DNA of 64,000 bases. Source: Pedobacter indicus (lineage in GTDB: Bacteria > Bacteroidota > Bacteroidia > Sphingobacteriales > Sphingobacteriaceae). Where the stretch lies: the NCBI RefSeq assembly GCF_003449035.1, contig NZ_QRGB01000001.1:186001-250000 (forward strand), read 5' to 3'. Below, one piece after another: positions 37,046-46,793 of this stretch. Positions within the stretch are counted from its first letter, which is position 1. Each line of letters opens with the position of its first letter. Under the pieces are notes generated by a model. It was given only the letters and a program-made list of their open reading frames with translations. It was not told the DNA's origin and did no database searches. A program made the position numbers and the translations under genes.

Positions 37046-38095
37046 ATGAAGAAAATTATTGTGACGGGTGGAGCAGGGTTTATCGGCTCTCATGTGGTTC
37101 GCCGAATGGTGAACACCTATCTAGATTATGAGATCATCAATCTGGACAAGCTCACCTATGCAGGAAACCTCGAAAACCTAAAAGATATTGAAGGCAGACC
37201 CAACTACCGCTTTGTGAAAGGTGACATTGTGGATGCTGAATTTATCAACAAGCTCTTTGAGGAAGAGAGACCAGATGGGATTATCCATCTGGCTGCGGAA
37301 TCGCATGTTGACCGCTCCATTAGCGACCCTTCTGCTTTTGTGATGACCAACGTAATTGGCACCGTGAACCTGCTTAATGCAGCCCGCAGCACTTGGGAGG
37401 GTGCTTATGATCAGCATCGTTTCTATCATGTATCGACCGACGAGGTTTACGGGGCACTAGGGGCAGAAGGCTTCTTTACAGAAGAAACGAGCTATGACCC
37501 CCATTCACCCTATTCGGCATCCAAAGCAAGTTCCGATCATTTCGTGCGTGCTTATGGTGACACCTATGGACTCGATATTGTCATCTCGAACTGCTCCAAT
37601 AATTATGGTTCTCATCATTTCCCGGAAAAGCTGATACCGCTGGCAATCAATAATATCAAACACAGAAGACCTATTCCGATCTATGGAAAGGGGGAAAATG
37701 TACGTGACTGGCTTTGGGTAGAAGACCATGCCAGGGCAATTGACCTGATTTATCATCAGGCGACGTCCGGAGCGACCTATAATATCGGTGGACATAATGA
37801 ATGGACGAACATTGATCTAATCCAACTACTTTGCCGGGTGATGGATCAAAAACTAGGACGCTCCGAAGGTGAGTCTGCTAAACTTATTACCTATGTCACC
37901 GATCGCGCAGGGCATGACCTTCGCTATGCTATCGACTCCAGCAAATTGCAAAAGGACCTGGGATGGAAACCCAGCATTACCTTTGAAGAAGGTTTGGAGA
38001 AAACAGTCGACTGGTTCCTGGAAAATGAAGAATGGTTGGAAAGAGTGACCAGTGGACAATACCTTGATTATTACAAACAACAATACAAAGGTTAA
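37046..38095 (+). CDS. rfbB: dTDP-glucose 4,6-dehydratase
   Basis: Extended SDR of 349 residues making dTDP-4-keto-6-deoxyglucose, the entry to rhamnose and other deoxysugars. NAD site GGAGFIGSHV, HLAAESHVDRSI, the dehydratase HVSTDEVYG triad (Thr-Asp-Glu), and YSASK. The SNNYG block is typical. The usual partners rfbA, rfbC and rfbD are not in the window, so the pathway is completed elsewhere. It is followed by a bidirectional terminator. Confidence 0.94.
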   Translation: MKKIIVTGGAGFIGSHVVRRMVNTYLDYEIINLDKLTYAGNLENLKDIEGRPNYRFVKGDIVDAEFINKLFEEERPDGIIHLAAESHVDRSISDPSAFVMTNVIGTVNLLNAARSTWEGAYDQHRFYHVSTDEVYGALGAEGFFTEETSYDPHSPYSASKASSDHFVRAYGDTYGLDIVISNCSNNYGSHHFPEKLIPLAINNIKHRRPIPIYGKGENVRDWLWVEDHARAIDLIYHQATSGATYNIGGHNEWTNIDLIQLLCRVMDQKLGRSEGESAKLITYVTDRAGHDLRYAIDSSKLQKDLGWKPSITFEEGLEKTVDWFLENEEWLERVTSGQYLDYYKQQYKG

Positions 38096-38119
38096 GCAGA
38101 AAATATAATGGAACCGTGA

Positions 38120-38151
38120 AATAAGGGATCGCTGGTATGCGATCCCTTATT
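38120..38151. terminator. Bidirectional terminator between rfbB and the ABC permease gene
   Basis: Perfect 13-bp stem AATAAGGGATCGC / GCGATCCCTTATT with a 6-nt loop. The 3' arm includes the stop codon of the minus-strand permease gene (38147-38149). Confidence 0.85.
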
Positions 38152-39394
38152 CATATCGGAGAGCCTCTACGGGATCCAATTTAGAGGCTTTTGAGGCTGG
38201 ATAAAAGCCGGAAATTATTCCTACGATAACACAAACACCAATTCCAACAACGATCCATATCCACGGTATCAGGAAGCTAGCCTCTAGGACAAGAGCGACA
38301 GCATTGCCAATAATTAAACCTAAAAGAATTCCAGCTATTCCCCCCAAAATACAGATCACAATTGCTTCCGTCAGAAATTGGCGACGGATTAGCTGAGGTG
38401 TAGCCCCTACTGCTTTACGCAACCCAATTTCCCTTGTCCTTTCGGTTACTGATACCAGCATGATATTCATTAAGCCGATCGACGCCCCAACCAGTGTGAT
38501 CAGCGCTATAACGATTGCCCCCATGGTTACATAAGCTAAATTGCTCATTAAAGCCTGAACAATTGCGTCGCTCTTCGTAATCTCAAAATTATTTTCCTGT
38601 TTCACCGCCAGGCCGCGTATGTTTCTGAACAAAGCAGTAGCCTCTCCAATCCCGGCATCCATCATTTCCGGACGGCTCATCATGACCGTAATCGTATAAG
38701 ATGGTCGCGTCGCCGGCATGATGGCTCTGGCACGGGCAAGCGGGATAATCGTCGTATTATCGCCTCCCATACCCGCACTGGAACCTTTCTCTTCCAATAC
38801 GCCAATAATGGTAAAGCGCATATTCCCAACGGTTATAACTTTATTGAGCGGATCTTCATTCTGTTTAAACAGGCTGCTTTTTATCTTGGTGCCGATAATC
38901 ACGACATTGCTTCCCAACTCCAATTCCCTCGGTGTAAAATTTCGCCCCAAAGCCAATTTATATCCACCTGTTTGGAGAAAGTTAACATCTCCCCCTTGTA
39001 CGGAAATATTGGGATTGGTCTTTTCACTTTTGTACTTTACGGTAGACCCGCCAGTTACAAAGACTTTGACAGAAACGGTGGATGGGAAACTGAATTCATC
39101 TCTGAACCCCACTGCATCTTCGTACGTGATATTCGGATAATTTTTCGGTCGTTCGCCCTGCCCTCCAATACGGATATTGAGCCCTCTATTCTGAATATTA
39201 AAGGCACTGGAACCCATGGCAGAGAACGATTCGGTCATGGATTTCTCCATTGCGTCGATCGAAGTCAGGATACCGACGAGGGCGGTGATACCGATCGCAA
39301 TAATCAGCGCAGTTAAAAATGTACGCAGGCGATTGCTGCTGATGGATTGCAGCGAGATCTTAACCGTTTCACGTAAGGACATTTTTACTGCCAT
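38147..39394 (-). CDS. MacB/FtsX-type ABC transporter permease
   Basis: A 415-residue membrane protein: one N-terminal membrane helix (about residues 22-42), a periplasmic MacB-type core domain (about 45-280) and three C-terminal helices with the FtsX signature VTERTREIGLRKAVGATPQLIRRQFLTEA. It resembles the permeases of macrolide or lipoprotein exporters. No ATPase gene is adjacent; the neighbour is the metallophosphoesterase 58 bp upstream. It therefore probably pairs with a remotely encoded ATPase. Confidence 0.9.
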   Translation of the reverse strand: MAVKMSLRETVKISLQSISSNRLRTFLTALIIAIGITALVGILTSIDAMEKSMTESFSAMGSSAFNIQNRGLNIRIGGQGERPKNYPNITYEDAVGFRDEFSFPSTVSVKVFVTGGSTVKYKSEKTNPNISVQGGDVNFLQTGGYKLALGRNFTPRELELGSNVVIIGTKIKSSLFKQNEDPLNKVITVGNMRFTIIGVLEEKGSSAGMGGDNTTIIPLARARAIMPATRPSYTITVMMSRPEMMDAGIGEATALFRNIRGLAVKQENNFEITKSDAIVQALMSNLAYVTMGAIVIALITLVGASIGLMNIMLVSVTERTREIGLRKAVGATPQLIRRQFLTEAIVICILGGIAGILLGLIIGNAVALVLEASFLIPWIWIVVGIGVCVIVGIISGFYPASKASKLDPVEALRYE

Positions 39395-39452
39395 AAAAAT
39401 ATTGTTTTACGTTAGACAGTCCTCGTATAAGAATGTTACAGGAAGAGAACGA

Positions 39453-40751
39453 TTAGGCTGGTTTTTCTCCGCTTTGAAGTTCAAACACGGTAATTTCTGG
39501 TAAGATACCCACTCGACCTGGGTAACCCAAGAAGCCAAAACCGGTGTTGACATAAAGCTGCTGTTGACCCTCCTGATACAGTCCGGCCCATTCCTTATAG
39601 ATATATTGCACAGGACTCCACTGGAAGCTCTTCGTTCGCACACCAAACTGCATTCCATGGGTATGGCCACTGAAGGTAGCATCCACATCTGGATGATCCA
39701 GTACTTGTGCACGCCAATGCGAAGGATCGTGAGACAGTAGCAACTTAACTGGCATATCCTCGCTCCCTTCCAAAGCCTTTTTCAGATCACCGTACTTCGG
39801 AAACCTACCACCCGCACCCCAGTTTTCAACTCCAATAATTCCAATTTCCTCATTGCCGACTTTCAACTTTCGGTTTTCATCCAACAGCAGGTCCCATCCC
39901 ATTTCGCGTTGTGTATTCTTTATCAGTTCCAGGTTTCTAGCTTTCGCCGGCGAGGGCTCATGACCGAAATGATACTCACCATAATCATGATTCCCCAAAA
40001 TGGAATAAATACCTAAAGGTGCTTTCAGTTTACTAAAGATATCTTTATAGTCTTTCAATTCAGAAGCCAGGTTATTGACTAAGTCGCCCGTAAAAAAAAT
40101 AACATCGGGCTTCTCGCCCAAAACCTTTTCAATACCGCCTTTTACTGCTTTTTGATTGTAAAAACTTCCTGAGTGAATATCCGACAGTTGCACAATTTTC
40201 ATCCCATGAAAAGCTTTTGGCAAATTCGGCAAGTGCAGCGTTTGTCGTCGGATCCGATAATCATAAGCTCCGGAAACAATTCCCCAGCTCAACGTTGTAA
40301 AAGGCACTGCAGCCAGAACGATCCCTGTCTTAGCAAGAAAATCCGAACGGGAAATACCTTTCTTTTTTTCATTCAATAACGCCCCTTCTTCCGGTAACCG
40401 ATCACTTGCTGCTTTAGTTAGTGGTTCTCCTGAATCTTTCTCTTTGTTAAAAAGCCTTCTAGTTAACCATAAACCACCGCGACGGACATCATCGACCAAG
40501 AAAACCAGACCGAAAACCAATTTGGAAACAAAGGTTATAAAAAAAGCGACGAGGACGATTGACCGGATTGTCAAACGTAGATCTAGATACACAGTCGCTA
40601 TAATTCCCAAAAATAAGAGAACAGAGTAAACCCACCATAGAATAGAAAAGAGCTTGGTTTTCGCCCACTTGATATTGGTAGCACGCAGAGCTTTATAGAT
40701 GTAGATATCTAAAAAAAGGAGGATAAAGGAGTTTAAAACGATAAATCTCAT
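39453..40751 (-). CDS. Membrane-anchored metallophosphoesterase
   Basis: A 432-residue protein with about four hydrophobic segments in the first 165 residues, then a calcineurin-like phosphoesterase domain. All metal motifs are present in order: LSDIHSG, GDLVNN, GNHDYGEY, LLSHDPSHW and SGHTHGMQ. This class includes UDP-diacylglucosamine and nucleotide hydrolases; the substrate here is unknown. It lies 9 bp after hemH, so it is probably in the same transcript. Confidence 0.92.
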   Translation of the reverse strand: MRFIVLNSFILLFLDIYIYKALRATNIKWAKTKLFSILWWVYSVLLFLGIIATVYLDLRLTIRSIVLVAFFITFVSKLVFGLVFLVDDVRRGGLWLTRRLFNKEKDSGEPLTKAASDRLPEEGALLNEKKKGISRSDFLAKTGIVLAAVPFTTLSWGIVSGAYDYRIRRQTLHLPNLPKAFHGMKIVQLSDIHSGSFYNQKAVKGGIEKVLGEKPDVIFFTGDLVNNLASELKDYKDIFSKLKAPLGIYSILGNHDYGEYHFGHEPSPAKARNLELIKNTQREMGWDLLLDENRKLKVGNEEIGIIGVENWGAGGRFPKYGDLKKALEGSEDMPVKLLLSHDPSHWRAQVLDHPDVDATFSGHTHGMQFGVRTKSFQWSPVQYIYKEWAGLYQEGQQQLYVNTGFGFLGYPGRVGILPEITVFELQSGEKPA

Positions 40752-40760
40752 GAATGTTTC

Positions 40761-41795
40761 TTAGTCAAGGATTTGCTTTTCCTCTTTCAATACAAAATTT
40801 TTTAAGATATCGACCCAACGCGGATCGTCATTCAGGCTTTCTACCAATTGCACTTTTTCACCTCCCGCTTCCACAAATTCTTCTTGGTATTCTACTGCTA
40901 TTTCGTAAAGAGTCTCTAGGCAATCAGCAACGAAAGCCGGGCAAAACACCAGTAAACGCTTTTTACCTTGTTTAGCCAGCTCGTGAATCCGTTGACTGGT
41001 AAATGGTTCTATCCATGGTTCTTTTCCCAAACGCGACTGGAAACTAACCGTATATTGATCTTTATTCAGACCTAGGTTTTCAGCAATCAGTCGTGCCGTA
41101 TCGTGGCACTGTGCAGAATAGCAAAAAAAGTTTTGATCAGTTAACGTTTGGCAACAGGTCCCGTTTTTCAGACAATGTTGCTTCGTATGGTCTGCTTTCA
41201 GCAATTGACGTTGAGGCAAACCATGAAAGCTAAAAATTACATGATCATAATTTTCAATACCGTGTTTACGACCATTGTCTGCGAAAATATCAATCATCTC
41301 AGGCAGGTCGTGATAGGAGTTCATAAAGCTTATTTCTGGAATCACCAGCCATTTGCTGACAATCTCCATGATCTTCTGATGAACGGAGCCCGTTGTTGCC
41401 GAGGCATATTGAGGGAACAAAGGAATTACCTGGATTGACTTTACATTTTGGGCTTTTAGCTCGTTTAATGCTGACTCAATAGACGGTTTCTGATAGCGCA
41501 TCCCCAATGCAACAGCATATTCATCACCCAGCAATTCTTGCAACCTCTCTTTATTTTGCATACCATAAATCAATAAAGGAGAACCTTCATCAGTCCAGAT
41601 AGCCTTATAAATCTTAGCTGACTGCGGGGCGCGGAAAGGAATAATTGCACCGCGAACCAATAGGTTTCTGGGAATTGGCTTAATATCGATTACTCGTCCA
41701 TCCATTAAGAACTCATCCAGATACCTGCGAACATCCGGCACCGAGGGGCTATCCGGCGTACCCAGATTTACTAACAATATTCCTTTTTTCATCAT
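40761..41795 (-). CDS. hemH: Ferrochelatase
   Basis: Inserts Fe2+ into protoporphyrin IX, the final step of protoheme synthesis. The 344-residue protein has LLVNLGTPDSP at the N-terminus, the metal-ligand His in SFHGLPQR, the YTVSFQSRLGKEPWIEP block, and the C-terminal FVADCLETLYEI with the conserved Glu. A Cys cluster (CCQT and CYSAQC) may be an iron-sulfur site or metal sensor, but this is not certain. Adjacent to ispH and the phosphoesterase gene. Confidence 0.95.
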   Translation of the reverse strand: MMKKGILLVNLGTPDSPSVPDVRRYLDEFLMDGRVIDIKPIPRNLLVRGAIIPFRAPQSAKIYKAIWTDEGSPLLIYGMQNKERLQELLGDEYAVALGMRYQKPSIESALNELKAQNVKSIQVIPLFPQYASATTGSVHQKIMEIVSKWLVIPEISFMNSYHDLPEMIDIFADNGRKHGIENYDHVIFSFHGLPQRQLLKADHTKQHCLKNGTCCQTLTDQNFFCYSAQCHDTARLIAENLGLNKDQYTVSFQSRLGKEPWIEPFTSQRIHELAKQGKKRLLVFCPAFVADCLETLYEIAVEYQEEFVEAGGEKVQLVESLNDDPRWVDILKNFVLKEEKQILD

Positions 41796-41866
41796 GGCAC
41801 AAAGTTACTAAAACCAAGAAATTAAGATGTAAACTTTAGACAATCAGCGATAAATATGACCTAAAA

Positions 41867-42715
41867 TCAATATTTCTCGAGCACATCGCGAACACTTTCC
41901 ATCAACCACATGGGCGTTGATGTCGCGCCACAGATGCCTACACGATCATTCTCCTCAAACCGAGAGGGATCCAATTCGCTCGGATCGGATATAAAATAGG
42001 TATTAGGATTACTTTTCAAACACACGTCATAAAGAACCTTTCCATTAGAGGATTTCTTACCTGCTACAAAAACAACCTTATCGAACGCCTCAGCAAAGCT
42101 CCCCAGGTCTTCATACCGCGTAGAAACTTGTCGGCAGATCGTATCATTAGCACGAACATCATAACCTCTCCGCAAAAGCTCGTCTTTAATCTCGTAGAAC
42201 TTATCGGTACTCTTGGTAGTTTGGCTGTAGAGCGTGAATTTCTTTGGAAGATCCACGTGATCCAGCTCAGCAATATCCTGAAAAACGATCGCTTCTCCAT
42301 TCGTTTGCCCCTGAAGACCTATCACCTCTGCATGTCCATGTTTCCCAAAGATCAATACCTTTTCTTTCTCATCAAAAGTGGTTTTGATGCGATTCTGAAG
42401 TTTCAATACTACAGGGCAAGAAGCGTCAATCAGCGTGATGTTATTTTCCAGTGCTATTTTATACGTTTCAGGAGCTTCACCGTGGGCACGGATCAGCACC
42501 TTCTCGTTTTTCAGGTTGGGCAGATCGTCGTGACTGATAATCCGTAGACCTTTATCCTTTAGCCGAACTACTTCCTTATCATTATGCACGATATCGCCCA
42601 GACAGTACAAATAACCGTCCTCTTCCAAAATCTCTTCGGCCATATCAATAGCGTAAACTACGCCAAAACAGAAGCCTGAATCTTTATCGATTGATACTGA
42701 TAGATTTAATCCCAT
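41867..42715 (-). CDS. ispH: 4-hydroxy-3-methylbut-2-enyl diphosphate reductase
   Basis: Last MEP-pathway enzyme, giving IPP and DMAPP. The 282-residue protein carries the three cluster cysteines in GFCFGV, DASCPVV and RVGICGATSTP, plus the IRAHGEAP and FGKHGHAEV substrate histidines. The start is ATG 42715; an upstream TTG at 42724 is less likely. It lies 43 bp after dacB on the same strand. Confidence 0.95.
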   Translation of the reverse strand: MGLNLSVSIDKDSGFCFGVVYAIDMAEEILEEDGYLYCLGDIVHNDKEVVRLKDKGLRIISHDDLPNLKNEKVLIRAHGEAPETYKIALENNITLIDASCPVVLKLQNRIKTTFDEKEKVLIFGKHGHAEVIGLQGQTNGEAIVFQDIAELDHVDLPKKFTLYSQTTKSTDKFYEIKDELLRRGYDVRANDTICRQVSTRYEDLGSFAEAFDKVVFVAGKKSSNGKVLYDVCLKSNPNTYFISDPSELDPSRFEENDRVGICGATSTPMWLMESVRDVLEKY

Positions 42716-42758
42716 GACATACAAAGGTAAACAATTGTGCTCATATATCGTTGGTGCA

Positions 42759-44177
42759 CTATTTTAAGGCATCCAACATTTTAAACATTTTCAGACGCAT
42801 CGGCTGCGAGCCCCCCATATGGTTATTGATTAAGAACGAAAACACGAGTGGCGTTCCGTCTGGAGCGGTGTGATAGCCTGTATAACCTAAAACCCCGCCA
42901 ATTGTACCGCTCTTCATTTTCATGTTATTGTAGGTTGGCATATTCTCATAGTAGCTGCCAAACCAATTTTGTTTTTTTGCATGCAGTAAGATTTTCGCCA
43001 TTGCCATGGTTGTCACCCGACTTTCCGGCGACAAGCCGCTACCATCTTTGATCTTTAATGCTCCTTCCCCTTCACCAATCAGCTCACTCCAAAACTCCTT
43101 TTCCCAATCCGTCGCCTCGCTGGTTTCCGGCTCCGAGCCTTCTTGCAGAGCCGCCGTTTTCAGCAGAGCCTCACCGTAAAGGTTGATGCTGCGTTTCATA
43201 AACCAATAGCAAATCTGGCTGAGGGTCGGCGAGAAATACCGATCTAACAAAGTTGTTTCCAATGGAATAGTTTCTCCTTCTGATTTCATCAGGAAGGCTG
43301 TATTTGCAGGCTCTTCTACAGAAACACCTTCTTTCTCTAAAGCCGCCTGCAATGACCAGGCAGCATCCAGCGCACCGTCCGGAACGGATATCTCAATCTG
43401 TTTATTAAGATCCGATGCATATGTACCCCTTAAAACAATGAACGAAGAATACGGCGCTGAAAATGCATAGACACGATCACCCGTACCCGGTTTGCCGATC
43501 GTCACCTCGTTTATAATTTTCAAATAAGGCTTATCCGGGTCTGTACGCTGTAATGGAGCTGGGTCACCTACCCTCCCTTTTCCCGATAAGATAATCTTAA
43601 ACTTGTTCTCGCGCCAATTCAACGATGAAACACCCGAGCCATAATACTGCCCCATATCGATCCAAGTCCACCCACTAGGTGCCATATGGCCATTAAATAA
43701 AATATCATCCCCGATAACCGATCCGTTAATTTTCTTTATACCTGCACGCTTAATAGCAGCCACCCACTGTGCAAGAATATCTTCCGGTTTGGTTTCATCA
43801 AAATTCTCACTACCCAATGACGGGTCGCCCGTACCTTGGATGATCACATTGCCGTTCAGCACGCCCGCCCCATCAATCGTTCCGCTGTAGCGTAAACTGG
43901 TTTCGTATTTATAATTACTCCCCATTATCGAATAGGCTGTCGCAGTTGTTATCGCTTTCATGGTTGAGGCCGTCGCCAAGCCTGTCCCTTCGTTCTTCGC
44001 ATACATCACCTCGCCCGTATTGCCATTCAATACCGTAATGGAGGCTATCCCATACTTCATATTCGGCTCCCGTTCAAAAGCTTCAAACGCATTTTCGATC
44101 TTTTGTGCCAAGCCTTGAGCCAAAGCAGCATGGGTGAATAATAGGAGACCAAAAACTAAGGTAGTAAGGTATTTCAT
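42759..44177 (-). CDS. dacB: D-alanyl-D-alanine carboxypeptidase/endopeptidase (PBP4 type)
   Basis: Class C penicillin-binding protein of the periplasm. The 472-residue precursor has a signal peptide ending near residue 20 (THAALAQ) and an S13 serine-peptidase domain with SxxK in STMKAITT, SxN in KRSINLYGEALLK and a KSG triad (KSGTIGG). It probably trims or cleaves peptide crosslinks. Length is normal for PBP4. Confidence 0.93.
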   Translation of the reverse strand: MKYLTTLVFGLLLFTHAALAQGLAQKIENAFEAFEREPNMKYGIASITVLNGNTGEVMYAKNEGTGLATASTMKAITTATAYSIMGSNYKYETSLRYSGTIDGAGVLNGNVIIQGTGDPSLGSENFDETKPEDILAQWVAAIKRAGIKKINGSVIGDDILFNGHMAPSGWTWIDMGQYYGSGVSSLNWRENKFKIILSGKGRVGDPAPLQRTDPDKPYLKIINEVTIGKPGTGDRVYAFSAPYSSFIVLRGTYASDLNKQIEISVPDGALDAAWSLQAALEKEGVSVEEPANTAFLMKSEGETIPLETTLLDRYFSPTLSQICYWFMKRSINLYGEALLKTAALQEGSEPETSEATDWEKEFWSELIGEGEGALKIKDGSGLSPESRVTTMAMAKILLHAKKQNWFGSYYENMPTYNNMKMKSGTIGGVLGYTGYHTAPDGTPLVFSFLINNHMGGSQPMRLKMFKMLDALK

Positions 44178-44293
44178 ATATTAATTATTAGGAATTTCAG
44201 TAAAAATACAAATTAGCGTCCGTCTAAGATACATTTTTCTTTTAGGCATAAAAATTGCCTTTGGCTGTATAATAAATCTTTAATCATCACGCT

Positions 44294-44479
44294 ATGAATG
44301 TAAAAAGAACATTTGGAACCATTCTGACGATACTCGGAATTATCGGGCTCATATATGTAGGTGTACAATTTGTACAACGCAGTGAAGCCTATCGAGAACT
44401 ACTCGTGGTCGGGATTATCGGCATCATCTTCTTTTTCTCGGGAATCGGATTGGTTCGCAATACCAAAGACGAAGCCTAA
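44294..44479 (+). CDS. Small two-helix membrane protein (DUF3185-like)
   Basis: A 61-residue protein with two membrane segments (about residues 5-27 and 36-54) and a short polar C-terminus. The NVKRTFGTILTILG opening resembles the DUF3185 family, as I recall it. No known function. The stop overlaps the stop of the convergent RDD gene by 4 bp. Confidence 0.7.
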   Translation: MNVKRTFGTILTILGIIGLIYVGVQFVQRSEAYRELLVVGIIGIIFFFSGIGLVRNTKDEA

Positions 44480-45093
44480 ATCAATCGATCCTTGATCACC
44501 AATGTATTGGCTAATTTATCGTGCCAACACTGTTGTTTGCGATTAAAGAATCCGAGCAGGAAACCCAAGCCCAAACTAAGAAAACCCAATAGTTTCCCGA
44601 TATTACGTAACAGCGATTTCGGGAAACTAATCGGACTACCTTTAACATCACATACCTTAATTCGTAAAACCATCTTCCCCGGACCGCCTTGATACTTTGA
44701 GCATTCCATGAACAAGGAAATGAAAAACTGAATAGGGATAATAGAAATCAAGCCCAGCAAAGCCAGCGTCATTCGCTGTTCCGGTGGCGCAAAACCGAGA
44801 ATGGGTACTAAAACCAAAATACAATAGACAGCGAAAGCCAAAAAGAAATCAATCGCCCAAGCCAGCAAGCGCACATCCAAAGTCGCAAAATACTGCGGCT
44901 CCGCAGCCTGGTACTCTACCTCCAGCAGCCTGCTTAATTCTGGCAGCTCCCGTAATTCTTTAAAATCTGCGGTTCCTTCCTCTTTGATAAAATCACTGGC
45001 TCTTAAATGCAGTAAACGCAATTCAGCCAGACTATAAGGTTTACTCGGCTTCCCCTGCTGAACAATCAAATAACGCTTCTCTTCCACAAACAC
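44476..45093 (-). CDS. GYF_2 and RDD domain membrane protein
   Basis: A 205-residue protein. Residues about 7-60 match the bacterial GYF_2 fold (YLIVQQGKPSKPYSLAEL, then IKEEGTADFKELRELPE), and the rest is an RDD domain: LDVRLLAWAIDFFLAF and a PGKMVLRIKV motif, with about four membrane helices. RDD proteins are transporters or insertion partners of unknown substrate. No ATG is available; GTG at 45093 or at 45087 is the start. It follows the LiaF-like gene by 10 bp. Confidence 0.85.
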   Translation of the reverse strand: MFVEEKRYLIVQQGKPSKPYSLAELRLLHLRASDFIKEEGTADFKELRELPELSRLLEVEYQAAEPQYFATLDVRLLAWAIDFFLAFAVYCILVLVPILGFAPPEQRMTLALLGLISIIPIQFFISLFMECSKYQGGPGKMVLRIKVCDVKGSPISFPKSLLRNIGKLLGFLSLGLGFLLGFFNRKQQCWHDKLANTLVIKDRLI

Positions 45094-45103
45094 CCTTCGT
45101 CAA

Positions 45104-46066
45104 TCAATATTGTTTCACTTTTACACTTGACAATCCACTTTCAATATTGATGATATAGCGTTTGTCGGCTGAATTATAATTACCCGAAACATAAGAACCA
45201 TCTTCCTGCTTACTAAAACCATCGAGGTTCTTTGAAGAAAGAGCAGCCTCCATGATAATCCGACAAGCCGCATCTTTCGGAACTTCCAGTTCGAAACTGG
45301 CCAGGCCGCCTTCAAAATTAATTTCTGAGTCTTTCTTTTGCGGCATCCCCACTTTCATTTTTACGCTGGCCACTCCACCCTCAATCGACAGGCTTTTCAA
45401 TTTATACGGACTCAAATCAAAACTTGCCGAGCCTGCACCAATTTCCAGGCTAATGTTCCAGATCGGGTTAGCATTCAAATGCATTGTAACAGAATTGGAG
45501 CCGTTATCCTTATCTGTACGCTTCCCATCTTCGTTTGACATTTTGAACTCCAGATCCGCGCGGTTCCCCGATCTCACTTCCTTTAATGAAAAGTTAGAAA
45601 AACTCGACTTGGCATCCGCGGAAAACAATTGATCCGTTGGCTCCCCGATTCGGTAACCCACTGCCCCTCCTTCAATAGAGAGATCAGCCTCTTCAATAGC
45701 CGGATCATAAGGTTGCTCAAAATGTTTACTTGCCGCCGCCGAGCCGTCTGCTTTGGAACTGGAGGAGTCCCATTCGAAATCATTGTTATGATCATTAAAG
45801 ACACGATCAAGAAAGCTCTTGTTTTTAGGAACGGTAAGTCCCTGATAGGTAAATAAAGCAAGTACTGCAAGCGTCACGAAAACCATAATATAGCGACTTT
45901 CATTCTTTTCAGGCAGCAAATAGCCCACTCCGATCAAAATAATCAACACTGGCCAAAGAGAAAATACGGCCGACCAATTAAAGTTAATATATCCCAAATT
46001 TGAGAACAGGAGAATAAACCCGACAAACAGGACCACCATTCCCCAACTTATTCGTTTAGCATTCAT
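45104..46066 (-). CDS. LiaF-like membrane protein with toast-rack domain
   Basis: A 320-residue protein with three hydrophobic segments in the first 75 residues (the LiaF/DUF5668 membrane unit, VLFVGFILLFSNLGYIN and LWPVLIILIGVGYLL), a charged linker and a C-terminal right-handed beta solenoid with repeated short strands such as LSIEGGA and SASFDLSP (toast-rack type). LiaF-type proteins sense cell-envelope stress. It is flanked by an SDR and the GYF/RDD gene on the same strand at 22 and 10 bp, likely one operon. Confidence 0.85.
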   Translation of the reverse strand: MNAKRISWGMVVLFVGFILLFSNLGYINFNWSAVFSLWPVLIILIGVGYLLPEKNESRYIMVFVTLAVLALFTYQGLTVPKNKSFLDRVFNDHNNDFEWDSSSSKADGSAAASKHFEQPYDPAIEEADLSIEGGAVGYRIGEPTDQLFSADAKSSFSNFSLKEVRSGNRADLEFKMSNEDGKRTDKDNGSNSVTMHLNANPIWNISLEIGAGSASFDLSPYKLKSLSIEGGVASVKMKVGMPQKKDSEINFEGGLASFELEVPKDAACRIIMEAALSSKNLDGFSKQEDGSYVSGNYNSADKRYIINIESGLSSVKVKQY

Positions 46067-46088
46067 AAAAATATTTTTAGGTTCGCTG

Positions 46089-46793
46089 CTAGATCTGGCC
46101 TTTTATCGGCCGAACTACTACTTCATCCACATTCGCGCCCTCGCTCATGGAAAGTACAGACATCACAGCTTTGGCTATATCTTCCGGCAAAACAAATTCC
46201 TTTGCCGGAACAGTTGTACCCTCCCACGACGAAGTTAAAGTTGACCCAGGGACAATCTCTGTTACTTTGACCCCATGCTTCTTCAACTCTTCACGTATGA
46301 TATTTGTTAGACCTGCCAAGGCAAATTTTGTTACAGAATAAGAAGCTGCCGTTGGCACTACCTCTCTGGAAGCCACCGAAGTAACGTTAAAAATATTTCC
46401 CGACCCATGTTTCTTCATCACCTTACCAATGGCTCGTGACAAAGCGTGCGGAGCGAATACATTGATCTGCATGTGTTGTTTCAAAGCACCCGGTTTTTCA
46501 TCAAAAAAGCGTCCCGGAACAAAGAGGCCTACATTATTTACCAGCACATCGATCTGGTCAAATTCTTTTTCTACCCAGTAAATTAAATTATTCACCTGTT
46601 CCTCATCAGAAAAGTCACATACTTGGGTATACACTTGCACCTCGGCATTCACTTTCGCTATTTCTTTTGCTATGCGATCCAGATCATCCTGATTTCGGGC
46701 GCAGATGATCAGATTATAACCGTCGTTGCCCAAGGCCAAGGAAATTGCCCTGCCCATTCCTTTTGTCCCACCGGTAATCAATGCTGTTTTCAT
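46089..46793 (-). CDS. Classical SDR family oxidoreductase (3-ketoacyl-ACP reductase-like)
   Basis: A 234-residue NAD(P)-dependent dehydrogenase. It has TGGTKGMGRAI (TGxxxGxG), NNVGLF, the catalytic SVASREVVPTAASYSVTK (Ser, then YxxxK) and PGSTLTSSW. It resembles FabG-like and sepiapterin-type reductases; the substrate is unknown. It leads the minus-strand run with the LiaF-like gene and the RDD gene. Confidence 0.9.
   Translation of the reverse strand: MKTALITGGTKGMGRAISLALGNDGYNLIICARNQDDLDRIAKEIAKVNAEVQVYTQVCDFSDEEQVNNLIYWVEKEFDQIDVLVNNVGLFVPGRFFDEKPGALKQHMQINVFAPHALSRAIGKVMKKHGSGNIFNVTSVASREVVPTAASYSVTKFALAGLTNIIREELKKHGVKVTEIVPGSTLTSSWEGTTVPAKEFVLPEDIAKAVMSVLSMSEGANVDEVVVRPIKGQI

Noticed and set aside
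41140-41160. HemH Cys cluster as a sure iron-sulfur site
   Set aside because: Cys spacing does not match the known ferrochelatase [2Fe-2S] pattern clearly enough to claim.
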